Part shown: positions 16,076 through 24,546 of the stretch, piece after piece | How the letters are laid out: each line of letters opens with the position of its first letter | How positions within the stretch are numbered: the stretch's first letter is position 1 | Origin: an uncultured bacterium | GTDB lineage: Bacteria > Cyanobacteriota > Vampirovibrionia > Gastranaerophilales > Gastranaerophilaceae | DNA: 64,000 nt | Assembly: GCA_902777385.1 (NCBI GenBank) | Contig: CACYTP010000008.1 | Location: forward strand, 1-64,000 | Direction: 5' to 3' | The notes under the pieces: generated by a model | What the model was told of the DNA's origin: nothing | The model's input: only the letters and a program-made list of their open reading frames with translations | Database searches by the model: none | Position numbers and translations under genes: made by a program

Positions 16076-16527
16076 TATACTAACTCAACCTTTCCTCCTG
16101 CAGCTTCAATTTTAGCTTTAGCTGACGGAGTAACGTAGCTTGCTTTAACAGTAAGTGCAGATTTAATTTCACCATTACCAAGAATTCTTAAGCCATCAGC
16201 TGAAGGATGAGCTTTTCTAGCTTCCTTTAATGCTTCAAGACTAATTTCTTTTAAACCTAAAGCTTCAAGTCTACCAACATTTATAGCTTCATAGTTAAGT
16301 TTATTAATAATTTGGAAGCCTTTTAATTTAGGAAGTCTTCTGTATGCAGGCATCTGACCGCCTTCAAACCCTCTTTTAGCTGCACTTCCTGAGCGTTGTC
16401 CTTCACCGTTATGACCACGGCAAGAAGTTTTACCACGTCCTGATGAACGACCTCTGCCTACTCTTTTTGTTTTATGAGTAGAACCTTCGGCAGGTCTTAA
16501 ATCTTCTAATGTAATTGTATTTGCCAT
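16075..16527 (-). CDS. rplO: 50S ribosomal protein L15
   Basis: This 150-residue protein of the large subunit has the L15 N-terminus TITLEDLRPAEGSTHKTKR, the Gly/Arg-rich RVGRGRSSGRGKTSCRG and the GGQMPAYRRLPKLKGF motif. The start at 16527 (MANTITLED) is preferred over an ATG 15 nt upstream because GAGGAA lies at the right distance and L15 proteins begin at this point. It sits between rpmD and secY in the canonical order. Confidence 0.96.
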   Translation of the reverse strand: MANTITLEDLRPAEGSTHKTKRVGRGRSSGRGKTSCRGHNGEGQRSGSAAKRGFEGGQMPAYRRLPKLKGFQIINKLNYEAINVGRLEALGLKEISLEALKEARKAHPSADGLRILGNGEIKSALTVKASYVTPSAKAKIEAAGGKVELV

Positions 16528-16599
16528 TTTATTTTTCCTCATTTCTAATTTTAATTAATATTTATAAATGTTTCCATTCCCTTGCTATACAAATGGGAA

Positions 16600-16794
16600 T
16601 TAGTCGACTACTTTTACAAGGTGAGGTACTTTATTTACCATACCCATAATAGTTGGTGAGTCGTAATGTTCAACGATTTGATCTTTCTTTGTAAGACCCA
16701 AACCTCTTACAACTCTTTTCTGAGCTTCAGAAGCACCGATTAAACTTCCTGTAAGCTTAATTTTTATTTGTTTATTATCGTTTTTCTTAGCCAT
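16600..16794 (-). CDS. rpmD: 50S ribosomal protein L30
   Basis: This 64-residue protein carries the L30 core IKIKLTGSLIGASEAQKRVVRGLGL, followed by TPTIMGMVNKVPHLVKV-like residues typical of the family (seen here as SPTIMGMVNKVPHLVKVVD). Length and position between rpsE and rplO are normal. Confidence 0.95.
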   Translation of the reverse strand: MAKKNDNKQIKIKLTGSLIGASEAQKRVVRGLGLTKKDQIVEHYDSPTIMGMVNKVPHLVKVVD

Positions 16795-16821
16795 TTTTAT
16801 TTTCCTTTTCTAATAATTAAA

Positions 16822-17460
16822 TTAATTCAACAATTCAGCCATTGTTAAGCCGCGTCTTTTAGCAACATCTGAGAACGGAGTAAGCTTTTTCAAAGCGTCC
16901 AAAGTTGCATTAGCAGCGTTCAACGGAGATTTTGAACCTAAAGATTTTGACAAGATATTTTCAATACCTGCAAGTTCAAGAACTGAACGAACAGCACCAC
17001 CTGCGATAATACCTGTACCTTCTGAAGCAGGTCTTAACATTACTGCACCGGCACCTGATCTTCCTGTAATAGGGTGAGGAATTGTGGTCTTGAAAATAGG
17101 AACTGTAATAAGATTTTTTCTTCCGTCAGCAATTGCTTTTTGAATAGCAATGATAACTTCGGATGCCTTAGCACATCCTACACCTACTTGTCCTTTTTGG
17201 TTGCCGACAATAACAATTGCACGGAAGCTTAATTTTTTACCGCCTTTAACAACTTTTGTTACACGGCTGATTTGAACAACTCTTTCAGTCCATTCTGACT
17301 GAGGTTTTTCTTCAACACTTTCTATTTTTTGTTTTTTACCTCTGCCTCTTTTCTTGGCAGGTTTTTCTTCAACTACAGCTTCTTCTGCAGCAACTTCTTC
17401 TTTAACTTCTTCAGCAGCTTCAGTTTCAACTGTTAATTCTTCTTTTTGTTCTTCTGACAT
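16822..17460 (-). CDS. rpsE: 30S ribosomal protein S5
   Basis: This 212-residue S5 has an acidic and then basic N-terminal extension of about 60 residues (Glu/Ala-rich, then [13 protein letters not shown]) ahead of the normal S5 body. The body has the [22 protein letters not shown] start, [10 protein letters not shown] and [20 protein letters not shown]. The start at 17460 (MSEEQK) is chosen over 17505 because AAAGG lies upstream and the extra 15 residues are unlike S5. The gene opens its own transcription unit; rplR, which usually precedes it, is not adjacent. Confidence 0.95.
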   Translation of the reverse strand: MSEEQKEELTVETEAAEEVKEEVAAEEAVVEEKPAKKRGRGKKQKIESVEEKPQSEWTERVVQISRVTKVVKGGKKLSFRAIVIVGNQKGQVGVGCAKASEVIIAIQKAIADGRKNLITVPIFKTTIPHPITGRSGAGAVMLRPASEGTGIIAGGAVRSVLELAGIENILSKSLGSKSPLNAANATLDALKKLTPFSDVAKRRGLTMAELLN

Positions 17461-17587
17461 TGTAAATTTTACCTTTCGTTTAATTTTAATAACTACTTTT
17501 AACAATGCATACTCGGAAAAATTCCGCTTATCCTGTTATTAAATAAATTGAATACGCCAAAATAAACGCTATTTAAAGCTATTTGAA

Positions 17588-17617
17588 ATCGTATTCGGGT
17601 TTTAACTTTTCTGACAA
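17588..17617 (-). promoter_or_regulatory. candidate promoter of the rpsE-secY unit
   Basis: On the minus strand TTGTCA (17617-17612), an 18-bp spacer and TACGAT (17593-17588) form a fair promoter. It leaves a leader of about 120 nt, which holds direct repeats of GCTATTT and a 7-bp inverted repeat (17550-17556 with 17590-17596) that could be part of a leader structure. Confidence 0.4.
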
Positions 17618-17682
17618 GAAAAATATATAACAAAAATATAACAAAAGCAAGTCCATTGTTACATTTTTTATTATTTATAATT

Positions 17683-18264
17683 TTAACCTTTTTTATTTAG
17701 ATAAGTTACGCATCTGACACCCAAAGATTTGTTGTTGTCATCGTAGTCGCCTACTCTGCCCGAATAAAAATTAACACCGTAATGCTGATTATTAACGGAT
17801 TTATCTCTTAGCCAAAAACTACCGTTTTTATACTGCGAAGCCAGCGGAAATTTTATTTTTGATTCCGCACAATAGTTTACAATACTCTTTGCAGGAACAG
17901 TACATGAATTTTCACCGCAATCGTGCTTAAAATAGTTTTTCCCTCTGGGAACATCCTGATTTGAAGCAAAAGTTCTTTGACAGTTTTCGGATGCAATCCA
18001 AATTTTCCAAGCATCCTCCAATGTCGGTAAATACATGCCTCTTTTGCTGCACAATGATGAAGCCTCATAATAATTAACTCTCAATCCGGCATCTTCTGCA
18101 AGACAAATTCTATCATTAACATGAACACAATTACCTGAATTTGTATGCAACGGAAGTCCTTTTGCAAAATTCCAACAAACATCTGACTTATAAACAAACA
18201 CAAAGATTGCAAGGACAATCAGTAAAGAACAAAGCAAAATAAATTGTTTTTTAACTTCTTCCAA
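17683..18264 (-). CDS. membrane-anchored DUF1566/Lcl-like Cys-rich exported protein
   Basis: This 193-residue protein has one N-terminal membrane helix (residues 8-25) followed by an exported domain with about ten cysteines, which are probably paired. Motifs EASSLCSKRGMYLPTLEDAW and SFWLRDKSVNNQHYGVNF resemble DUF1566/Lcl-type C-terminal domains of surface proteins in pilin-rich genomes. It ends with SLGVRCV, the usual terminal pattern. The role is unknown, plausibly at the cell surface. It is divergent from the gene at 18349 and unrelated to the ribosomal operon after it. The scrap at 52-231 looks like a relative. Confidence 0.7.
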   Translation of the reverse strand: MEEVKKQFILLCSLLIVLAIFVFVYKSDVCWNFAKGLPLHTNSGNCVHVNDRICLAEDAGLRVNYYEASSLCSKRGMYLPTLEDAWKIWIASENCQRTFASNQDVPRGKNYFKHDCGENSCTVPAKSIVNYCAESKIKFPLASQYKNGSFWLRDKSVNNQHYGVNFYSGRVGDYDDNNKSLGVRCVTYLNKKG

Positions 18265-18348
18265 AATTACCTCCGTTAAGTAACCGCATTATACTTGCAT
18301 TTTTTAGAAAAATCAAATAGAATAACAATATAATAAGGAGAGTGTATC

Positions 18349-19029
18349 ATGAAACTTAGAATTTTAAGTATTATGTTAGCAATGTTTTTATTCGCACAAA
18401 TAGCAATATCTGCACCATTCAATGCTAATGCAAAAACAAAAAGAATTCCTGCAGGAACAGAGTTTTCACTGCAACTGCTTAATCCGATAACATCAGTAGC
18501 AGCTGAAGGTGCTGAATTTTCGGCAATACTTGTAACAGACCAAAAAGAAGATAACGATGTAATTCTTCCATCCGGTTCTCTTGTAAGAGGAACAGTAAAG
18601 AAAATAGTTGCATCAAAACGCATGTCAAAAGGTGCTGTTGTGTATCTTGATTTTGATCACGTTGTTACACCAAACGGCAGGCAATTGCCTCTTTCACTTT
18701 CCGTAATCGGTCGTTCCGATATGACTTATGACGGAGGTATAACAACAACAAAAGGATATAGTGATGCCGTAAAGCAGAATTGGACACAGACGAAAAAAAT
18801 TGCCAGAAATGCTATGGATTGGGGCATGGAATCAGGTGATTTCTGGAACGGATACGGCAAAATATTAACTGTTCCGGCCGGCGTAATCGGTGCAGGCTTC
18901 GGCAGCGGCGGATATTTTATTGGAGATAGTGTTGCCGATTTAGTAAGAAAAGGTGCTGATGTTAATATTGAAAAAGGTGCTAATTTAAAAGTAATTTTAG
19001 TTGATCCGATAGATGTACCTGTAATATAA
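18349..19029 (+). CDS. exported hypothetical protein
   Basis: This 226-residue protein has a clear signal peptide (hydrophobic 4-20, cleavage near ISAPFNANA). The mature part has a beta-rich stretch KRIPAGTEFSLQLLNPITSV followed by ILPSGSLVRGTVKKI, a pattern seen in TrbI/VirB10-like and related periplasmic beta domains, but too weak here to assign. A glycine-rich segment (PAGVIGAGFGSGGYFIG) follows, and a last strand ends VDPIDVPVI. An AAGGAG site precedes the ATG. It has its own terminator, so it is probably monocistronic. Function unknown. Confidence 0.7.
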   Translation: MKLRILSIMLAMFLFAQIAISAPFNANAKTKRIPAGTEFSLQLLNPITSVAAEGAEFSAILVTDQKEDNDVILPSGSLVRGTVKKIVASKRMSKGAVVYLDFDHVVTPNGRQLPLSLSVIGRSDMTYDGGITTTKGYSDAVKQNWTQTKKIARNAMDWGMESGDFWNGYGKILTVPAGVIGAGFGSGGYFIGDSVADLVRKGADVNIEKGANLKVILVDPIDVPVI

Positions 19030-19052
19030 AGGGAAAATTTATAAGTTATCAC

Positions 19053-19092
19053 AAAAAGTCCGGATTCACATATCGGTGTTTCCTGACTTTTT
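19053..19092 (+). terminator. terminator of the exported-protein gene
   Basis: AAAAAGTCCGGA (19053-19064) pairs with TCCTGACTTTTT (19081-19092) with a single mismatch around a 16-nt loop, between the stop at 19029 and glmS. Confidence 0.75.
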
Positions 19093-19204
19093 GTATTTAG
19101 AGTAAATATAAATGTTAGCTTAAATAAAATTTTTATAAAGACAAAATATTTCATGATATAATTAAGAGAGAAGTTAAAACATTTAGATGGAGAGATTTTA
19201 AGGT

Positions 19205-21049
19205 ATGTGTGGAATTGTAGGATACATTGGAACCAGACAGGTTGTTGATATATTACTGAACGGATTGGAACAACTGGAATACAGAGGTTATGACTCCGCA
19301 GGTGTAGCTGTAATGGGCGAAAACAAAATTAATATATACAAGGCTGAAGGCAAGCTTGAAAATCTCAGTTCAGAATTGTTAATACATAAGGACGAATATA
19401 AAAATTCCACACTCGGTATAGGACACATACGCTGGGCTACGCATGGTGCACCAAATGTAATAAATGCCCACCCTCACACTTGTAATTGCGGAAGACTGGT
19501 AATTGTTCACAACGGCATAATTGAGAATTACAAGGAATTGAAAGCGGAATTAGAAAAAAAAGGAGCGAAATTCCGTTCACAAACCGATACAGAAGCAGTT
19601 GCACACTTAATTGCATACATATACAACGATACAAAAGATTTAACAGAAGCTGTCAGACTGGCGACAAAAAAAATTGAAGGAGCTTATGCTCTATGTGTAA
19701 TGCACAGCGATAAGAAAGACGAATTAGTTGCGACAAAGAGGAATGCACCTTTACTTGTAGGCGTCGGCGATGATGAATATTTTGTTGCATCAGATGTTCC
19801 TGCAATCATTCCATATACAAAACGAGCAATGTATCTGAATGATAATCAAATTGTTACACTTACTCGAAATGACATGACTTTAATTGATGCAGAAGGTAAA
19901 GAGTTACCGAAAAAAGTTGAAACATTACCTTGGGAGCCTGTTGCATTGAGTAAAATGGGCTACAAACATTTCATGCTGAAAGAAATTCACGAACAGCCTG
20001 ACGTAATCCGAAATGTACTTGTTGGTAAACTTCATTCTGCCCAAACCCCGATTAAGCTGGATGAGGTTAAATTAAACAAAGATACTCTGAAGAATTTGAA
20101 CAGAATACAAATTATTGCGTGCGGAACATCACTTCACGCAGCAATGATAGGGAAATACATTATCGAAGATTTTTGCGGTATATCGGTTGATATAGAAGCT
20201 TCAAGTGAATACATCTACCGAAAAACCGTAACAGATGAGCATACACTTGTAATAGGGGTTTCTCAATCAGGAGAAACTGCCGATACACTAACAGCAATAA
20301 AACAGGCAAAGGCAAAAGGTTCACACGTTTTAATTATAACGAACAGACCGGATAGTGCAATGGCAAGAGAAGCTGACAGCTTAATTCCTGTAAACGCAGG
20401 TATTGAAGTTTCAGTTGCTGCAACAAAATCTTATATAGCACAGCTTGTTTCATTCTATTTGCTTGCGATTTATATGGCAGAAATCAAGAATACTATGAGT
20501 TCAAAAGCTTTATATGAGATAAAATCTGAAATGATGCTTGTACCGCAAAAGATTGAACAAATTTTATCTCATAAGGAAACAATTAAACAATGTGCACAAC
20601 ATTACGCTAATACAAAAGACTTTATCTATGTTGCAAGAGGAATTAATTATCCTACTGCACTTGAAGGGGCATTAAAATTAAAGGAAATAAGCTATATTAA
20701 TGCAACCGGATATCCTGCCGGAGAACTTAAACACGGACCTATTGCAATGCTGGATGAATCTATGCCTGTACTTTCAATCCTAATGAAGGGCAGTGTATAT
20801 GAAAAATTACTTTCTAACAGCGAAGAGGCAAAAGCCAGAAATGCAAGAATGATTGCTCTTACAAACTCAAAAGATGAAAAATTAAAAGATTTATTTGAAT
20901 ATATTATTGAAGTTCCGGATATCCAAGAGCTATTGTCACCGCTAATTGCAATGATTCCTCTGCAATTAATAGCATATTACATTGCCGAATATCTCGGGAA
21001 AGATGTAGACCAACCAAGAAACCTTGCAAAATCGGTTACGGTGGAATAA
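19205..21049 (+). CDS. glmS: glutamine-fructose-6-phosphate aminotransferase (isomerizing)
   Basis: This 614-residue GlmS makes glucosamine-6-phosphate from fructose-6-phosphate and glutamine, the entry to peptidoglycan and LPS amino sugars. It has the class II glutaminase domain with the nucleophile Cys right after Met (MCGIVGYIG), RWATHGAPN and HNGIIENY, then two SIS domains (IACGTSLHAA, VSQSGETADT, then LKEISYINATGYPAGELKHGP), ending DQPRNLAKSVTVE. A TATAAT lies about 40 bp upstream. I see no glmS ribozyme in the short leader. Its stop overlaps the start of a 53-codon ORF. Confidence 0.97.
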   Translation: MCGIVGYIGTRQVVDILLNGLEQLEYRGYDSAGVAVMGENKINIYKAEGKLENLSSELLIHKDEYKNSTLGIGHIRWATHGAPNVINAHPHTCNCGRLVIVHNGIIENYKELKAELEKKGAKFRSQTDTEAVAHLIAYIYNDTKDLTEAVRLATKKIEGAYALCVMHSDKKDELVATKRNAPLLVGVGDDEYFVASDVPAIIPYTKRAMYLNDNQIVTLTRNDMTLIDAEGKELPKKVETLPWEPVALSKMGYKHFMLKEIHEQPDVIRNVLVGKLHSAQTPIKLDEVKLNKDTLKNLNRIQIIACGTSLHAAMIGKYIIEDFCGISVDIEASSEYIYRKTVTDEHTLVIGVSQSGETADTLTAIKQAKAKGSHVLIITNRPDSAMAREADSLIPVNAGIEVSVAATKSYIAQLVSFYLLAIYMAEIKNTMSSKALYEIKSEMMLVPQKIEQILSHKETIKQCAQHYANTKDFIYVARGINYPTALEGALKLKEISYINATGYPAGELKHGPIAMLDESMPVLSILMKGSVYEKLLSNSEEAKARNARMIALTNSKDEKLKDLFEYIIEVPDIQELLSPLIAMIPLQLIAYYIAEYLGKDVDQPRNLAKSVTVE

Positions 21050-21210
21050 TGATAGTAACAGAAAATATTGAACTTAATCTTATAAAACCGATAAATAATA
21101 GCAAAATTGAAAAAGCACTATCTGCAAAAGGGCTGGACATATTGCGTTGGGCTATTATTGAAATTCAGCAAGACAATGTGATATTAAGAGTTTCTTATAT
21201 TAATAATTAA
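21049..21210 (+). CDS. small hypothetical protein coupled to glmS
   Basis: A 53-codon ORF (starting MIVTENIELNL) begins at an ATG that shares its first base with the glmS TAA. This TAATG overlap implies translational coupling. The peptide is soluble, amphipathic and neutral in character, with a KALSAKGLDILRWAIIEI helix and a DNVILRVSYI strand, which looks like a real alpha/beta fold. I do not recognise a family. The coupling makes it credible, although it is short. Confidence 0.6.
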   Translation: MIVTENIELNLIKPINNSKIEKALSAKGLDILRWAIIEIQQDNVILRVSYINN

Positions 21211-21219
21211 GGAGAAATT

Positions 21220-21258
21220 ATGACGGATAGTATAGAAACTTTCAAGAAGAATTTTTAA
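21220..21258 (+). other. 12-codon ORF resembling the start of the next gene
   Basis: After a good GGAG site a mini-ORF reads MTDSIETFKKNF and stops. The next real gene begins MTEEINNFKNKVLEKL, and the DNA after the mini-ORF stop continues with SKVL in frame. It looks like a decayed duplicate of the start of that gene, or a leader peptide. Confidence 0.35.
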
Positions 21259-21294
21259 AGTAAAGTACTTTATAGAGGAGTCCGTTAAAGAAAT

Positions 21295-22296
21295 ATGACA
21301 GAAGAAATTAACAATTTTAAAAACAAGGTACTTGAAAAACTACATAATAGCAACTATTTAAACACCTTTGAAACTATCAACAAAGATAAACATAACTATT
21401 TAGAACTTATAAAAGCGGAAAAGATTAAATTCAATATCCTCTGTATTATAGTAGTAGTTATAATTACGCTATCTATGGTTCCTACTTTTTTGTTTTCTAA
21501 TGAAAATCTTATGATTATATCGTTTATTTTTCTTACAATACTAGTTCCCCTGATATTTTATGCCGATAAGAAAAAAATCCAGAAAATTGAAATGATTAAA
21601 AGAAATAAAAACAACAAATTTAAAAAAATATTCTATGACATCATAAATGAATGTTTTCCGGGTGAATTTTTGTGGTCAGAGAAATTCTATGAACATAAAT
21701 ACATAGAAGAATCTTGCGTTATTCCACAAAGATTTAAAGACAAATATTTTAAAAATAGTGATGATGACGTGTTTTGTGGAACTTATAAATCAGTCAAATT
21801 CAATATAGTAGAAACGCAATATTTACCAAACGACGGGGGTGAATATTGCACCTATTATACGGTTATAAAATTAGATTTAAATAAAACTTACAAAGGGCAT
21901 ACTGTAATTTTTGAACCTGAAGTAGATGAAATATTGCCTAATAATATTTTTACAACAAATCAATCTAATTTAAGTAAAATCACTCTTGAAGACATTGAAT
22001 TTAATAAAAGATTTAGAATATACTCTGATGATCAAATAAAAGTAAGATATATCTTCACCACTGCATTTATAGAAAGATTTAAAAAAGTAAAAAATATATT
22101 TAATACAGAACGGCTTAATTGTGCAATATATAAGAATTCAATATATTTTGGAATGGAAACAAACAATATTTTTGAATTTGATACTACTAAGGACAAAAAA
22201 CAAATACTGGTTGATATTAACAAAACAATGGATGAAATTACTTCACTAATCAAAGTAATTGATATATTAAGTCTTGATAATACAACATCTCTATAA
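21295..22296 (+). CDS. DUF3137-family membrane protein
   Basis: This 333-residue protein has a soluble N-terminus of about 45 residues, two adjacent membrane helices (about 46-66 and 70-90) and a large soluble C-terminal domain. The domain order and the FKKIFYDIINECFPGEFLW and YYTVIKLDLNKTYKGHTVIF stretches match DUF3137 proteins. These are found in many bacteria and some mobile-element settings, and their function is not established. Codon use is more AT-rich than that of glmS. Function not assigned. Confidence 0.6.
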   Translation: MTEEINNFKNKVLEKLHNSNYLNTFETINKDKHNYLELIKAEKIKFNILCIIVVVIITLSMVPTFLFSNENLMIISFIFLTILVPLIFYADKKKIQKIEMIKRNKNNKFKKIFYDIINECFPGEFLWSEKFYEHKYIEESCVIPQRFKDKYFKNSDDDVFCGTYKSVKFNIVETQYLPNDGGEYCTYYTVIKLDLNKTYKGHTVIFEPEVDEILPNNIFTTNQSNLSKITLEDIEFNKRFRIYSDDQIKVRYIFTTAFIERFKKVKNIFNTERLNCAIYKNSIYFGMETNNIFEFDTTKDKKQILVDINKTMDEITSLIKVIDILSLDNTTSL

Positions 22297-22361
22297 TGGT
22301 TCATTGAATATATTTACAATAAATGTTATAATATAAATACAGATTAGATAGAGTTTCTGCA

Positions 22362-23405
22362 ATGGCTATGAATAAAAAAGACGACAAGTTCAGCGAAGAG
22401 AATTATCTTCGCCTATATTATGACATTCCTTATGAAGGTTCTACTTCAGCAGGGAAGCCTTTACGCAGTTTAAGAAATATAACTTGCCCGTATAGAGGGA
22501 TAAAAATTATTCCGGGAACTGCACTAAAACCGTTTGAAAGAGGTCTTGTAAACTGTCATACGGCAGAAGATGCAGTTATATTATTGAGTGAATATTCAAA
22601 AAATCTGCTGCCTACAGAGCAATCTATATATGCAATATTAAAGGATTTTGCAAAGCTCAACCCCAACGATAATATTCAAAATTGCCTGCAAATGATACAC
22701 ACACATTGTCTAAAAAGGCTCAAACTTGAAGAATTTGAAGTTCTTGATAATGTTGATATGCTTTCACGAAAATTATCCCCAACTACTGCACTAAAGCTCA
22801 GAGAAATTACTACAAAATGCAGACAACTCATATTAAACGACAGTAAAAAAGATACCTTCAAACGTAAAACCTTTTTGTCATCGCTGGATGAAATTCAACC
22901 AAAAGACAATGAAATAGAGATTTTTGGAGATATAAAAAATAAAGCACTGTTTTTGCCCACATCCGGCAGCAGTAAAAATGCTTTTGTAGTCAAATACTCC
23001 TCAAGAACTCAAACAGAAACAATAAGAAGAATATTTATAGCATCAACAGGCTCAATAGAACATATAATTCCGCATTCGCTCGGGGGATTAAACACTATCG
23101 GAAACTTCCTCTGGACAACAGCAAGCGGGAACAGATACAGAGAAAATATGCCGCTTCTGTGGTACATAAAAAGATTTAACAAAATACCTACATATATGCA
23201 AATGTATATTGATGACGTAATAGAAGAAATACATAACGGAAAACTTGAAGGAAACGAAACCTACCCGTATAAAATCAAACAAAAAATGCTGGAAGCCTCT
23301 GAAGGCAGAGTTTTAATAAGTCTTGCCAAATACAAATACAATGAAGAAGAAGCCGCAGAAAGAGAAAAAGAATATCACTACAGATGGGAAAAATATAAAA
23401 AATAA
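22362..23405 (+). CDS. putative HNH-type nuclease domain protein
   Basis: This 347-residue protein carries EHIIPHSLGGLNTIGNFLW at about residue 230, followed by NRYRENM. That fits the beta-beta-alpha metal motif of HNH endonucleases (first His, GG turn, then N). The zinc-knuckle cysteines of many HNH proteins are absent; only CPYRGIKI near residue 44 has a Cys. The N-terminal 200 residues are helical and unassigned, and the C-terminus is highly charged (EEEAAEREKEYHYRWEKYKK). No methylase, phage or toxin partner lies beside it. Nuclease activity is inferred from the motif only. Confidence 0.55.
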   Translation: MAMNKKDDKFSEENYLRLYYDIPYEGSTSAGKPLRSLRNITCPYRGIKIIPGTALKPFERGLVNCHTAEDAVILLSEYSKNLLPTEQSIYAILKDFAKLNPNDNIQNCLQMIHTHCLKRLKLEEFEVLDNVDMLSRKLSPTTALKLREITTKCRQLILNDSKKDTFKRKTFLSSLDEIQPKDNEIEIFGDIKNKALFLPTSGSSKNAFVVKYSSRTQTETIRRIFIASTGSIEHIIPHSLGGLNTIGNFLWTTASGNRYRENMPLLWYIKRFNKIPTYMQMYIDDVIEEIHNGKLEGNETYPYKIKQKMLEASEGRVLISLAKYKYNEEEAAEREKEYHYRWEKYKK

Positions 23406-23555
23406 AAGCAACATCTAAGCTCTAAAATATGACAAATTGTAACCTTTCTTGACAAAAATTTACGTTGTGAAACATTTTGAACTTTTTGGCATGGTTCATG
23501 CTAGAGTAATTATACAAAGATTAAAACACATTGGAATAGTTAAGGAGATTAATGA

Positions 23556-24317
23556 ATGTCAGAATTTCTGAGCAAAGAAGAGATTAAACAATGGAGAAGC
23601 TCTTTAGAAAGGATTACTTTAGAGGAATATGCTGCCAGATTAGGGAAGAAAATAGCTGATGCAAAACCAACAAATGATTTAGCAGATATAGTTTTGCACG
23701 GGCAACCTGTCGTATCTACATCTCAGGATTGGGTACAATCAAAAACCGAACGAATTACGACTATTGCACAGCGTGCATTTGAAAGAGAACAAGAAATTGC
23801 ACCGTCACCATTTTCTATACAAAAATTAAAGCTTAGCTTGAGTGATGAATTTAGTGATGGCAATACAGATAAAAAATCTACTAATAAGACTACAAAAAAA
23901 GCTGACGCTAAAACTGCAAAAGCAAAAGTTTCTGCTGATATAACAGAAGAGAATGCAATTGCAAAACCTGCAACGAAGAAAACTACAGTAAAACCTGAGG
24001 TTAAAAAAGAGATTAAAGCTCCTAAAACACCAAAGGCTGTAAAAGCACATAAAGAAGTTCTTGAGGCAAAACCTACAGGGGATAAAGTAAGAGATGATGT
24101 AAGAATAGTATTTAAGAAAGCACTTACGGACAGAGAGCAGAAAGTGTTTGACTATTTTGCAGAACATCATAACGAAGTTGTATATGCTAAAGATTTAGCC
24201 GTATTACTTGATTTGCCAAGAGATTATGTATATAAATATATCAAAAATCTAAGAGCAAAAATCGAAGGTGAAAAATTAGAAAATGCGGATAAAGGCGGAT
24301 TTATCCTTCACGTTTAA
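23556..24317 (+). CDS. probable DNA-binding protein: winged helix with Lys/Ala-rich linker
   Basis: This 253-residue protein has three parts. Residues 1-95 are helical and unassigned (MSEFLSKEEIKQWRSSLERI). Residues about 100-180 form a low-complexity Lys/Ala/Thr/Pro region like histone H1 tails. Residues about 190-253 contain LTDREQKVFDYFAEHHNEVV and AKDLAVLLDLPRDYVYKYIK, a clear helix-turn-helix/winged helix. The basic linker plus winged helix suggests a nucleoid-associated or regulatory DNA-binding protein, which is inference. AAGGAG precedes the ATG, and a strong terminator follows, so it is monocistronic. Confidence 0.65.
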   Translation: MSEFLSKEEIKQWRSSLERITLEEYAARLGKKIADAKPTNDLADIVLHGQPVVSTSQDWVQSKTERITTIAQRAFEREQEIAPSPFSIQKLKLSLSDEFSDGNTDKKSTNKTTKKADAKTAKAKVSADITEENAIAKPATKKTTVKPEVKKEIKAPKTPKAVKAHKEVLEAKPTGDKVRDDVRIVFKKALTDREQKVFDYFAEHHNEVVYAKDLAVLLDLPRDYVYKYIKNLRAKIEGEKLENADKGGFILHV

Positions 24318-24342
24318 GCCGCATACCCACAGTTTTGGCTAT

Positions 24343-24379
24343 AAAAGATGATTTCAGTTCAAACTGAAATCATCTTTTT
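24343..24379 (+). terminator. terminator of the winged-helix gene
   Basis: A 17-bp perfect stem (24343-24359 with 24362-24378) with a T-run end follows the stop at 24317. Confidence 0.88.
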
Positions 24380-24546
24380 ATGTAAATAAATTATCCTGAT
24401 TTATAACCAAAAAGTAGAACAAGACACGGAAACATATACTTTTATCCTACTTAAAACAGATAAAAATAAGATATAAAAATATAACAGAAACGATTAATAG
24501 CAAAACCTTAGAACAAACGTTACCCTATATCTAAGGAGTTGCCATT

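Noticed and set aside
23487-23501. TGGCATGGTTCATGC, a good match to a sigma54 -24/-12 promoter upstream of the winged-helix gene
   Set aside because: It is also a simple GCATG/CATGC hairpin, and Cyanobacteria as a rule lack RpoN; no activator gene or other site was seen.
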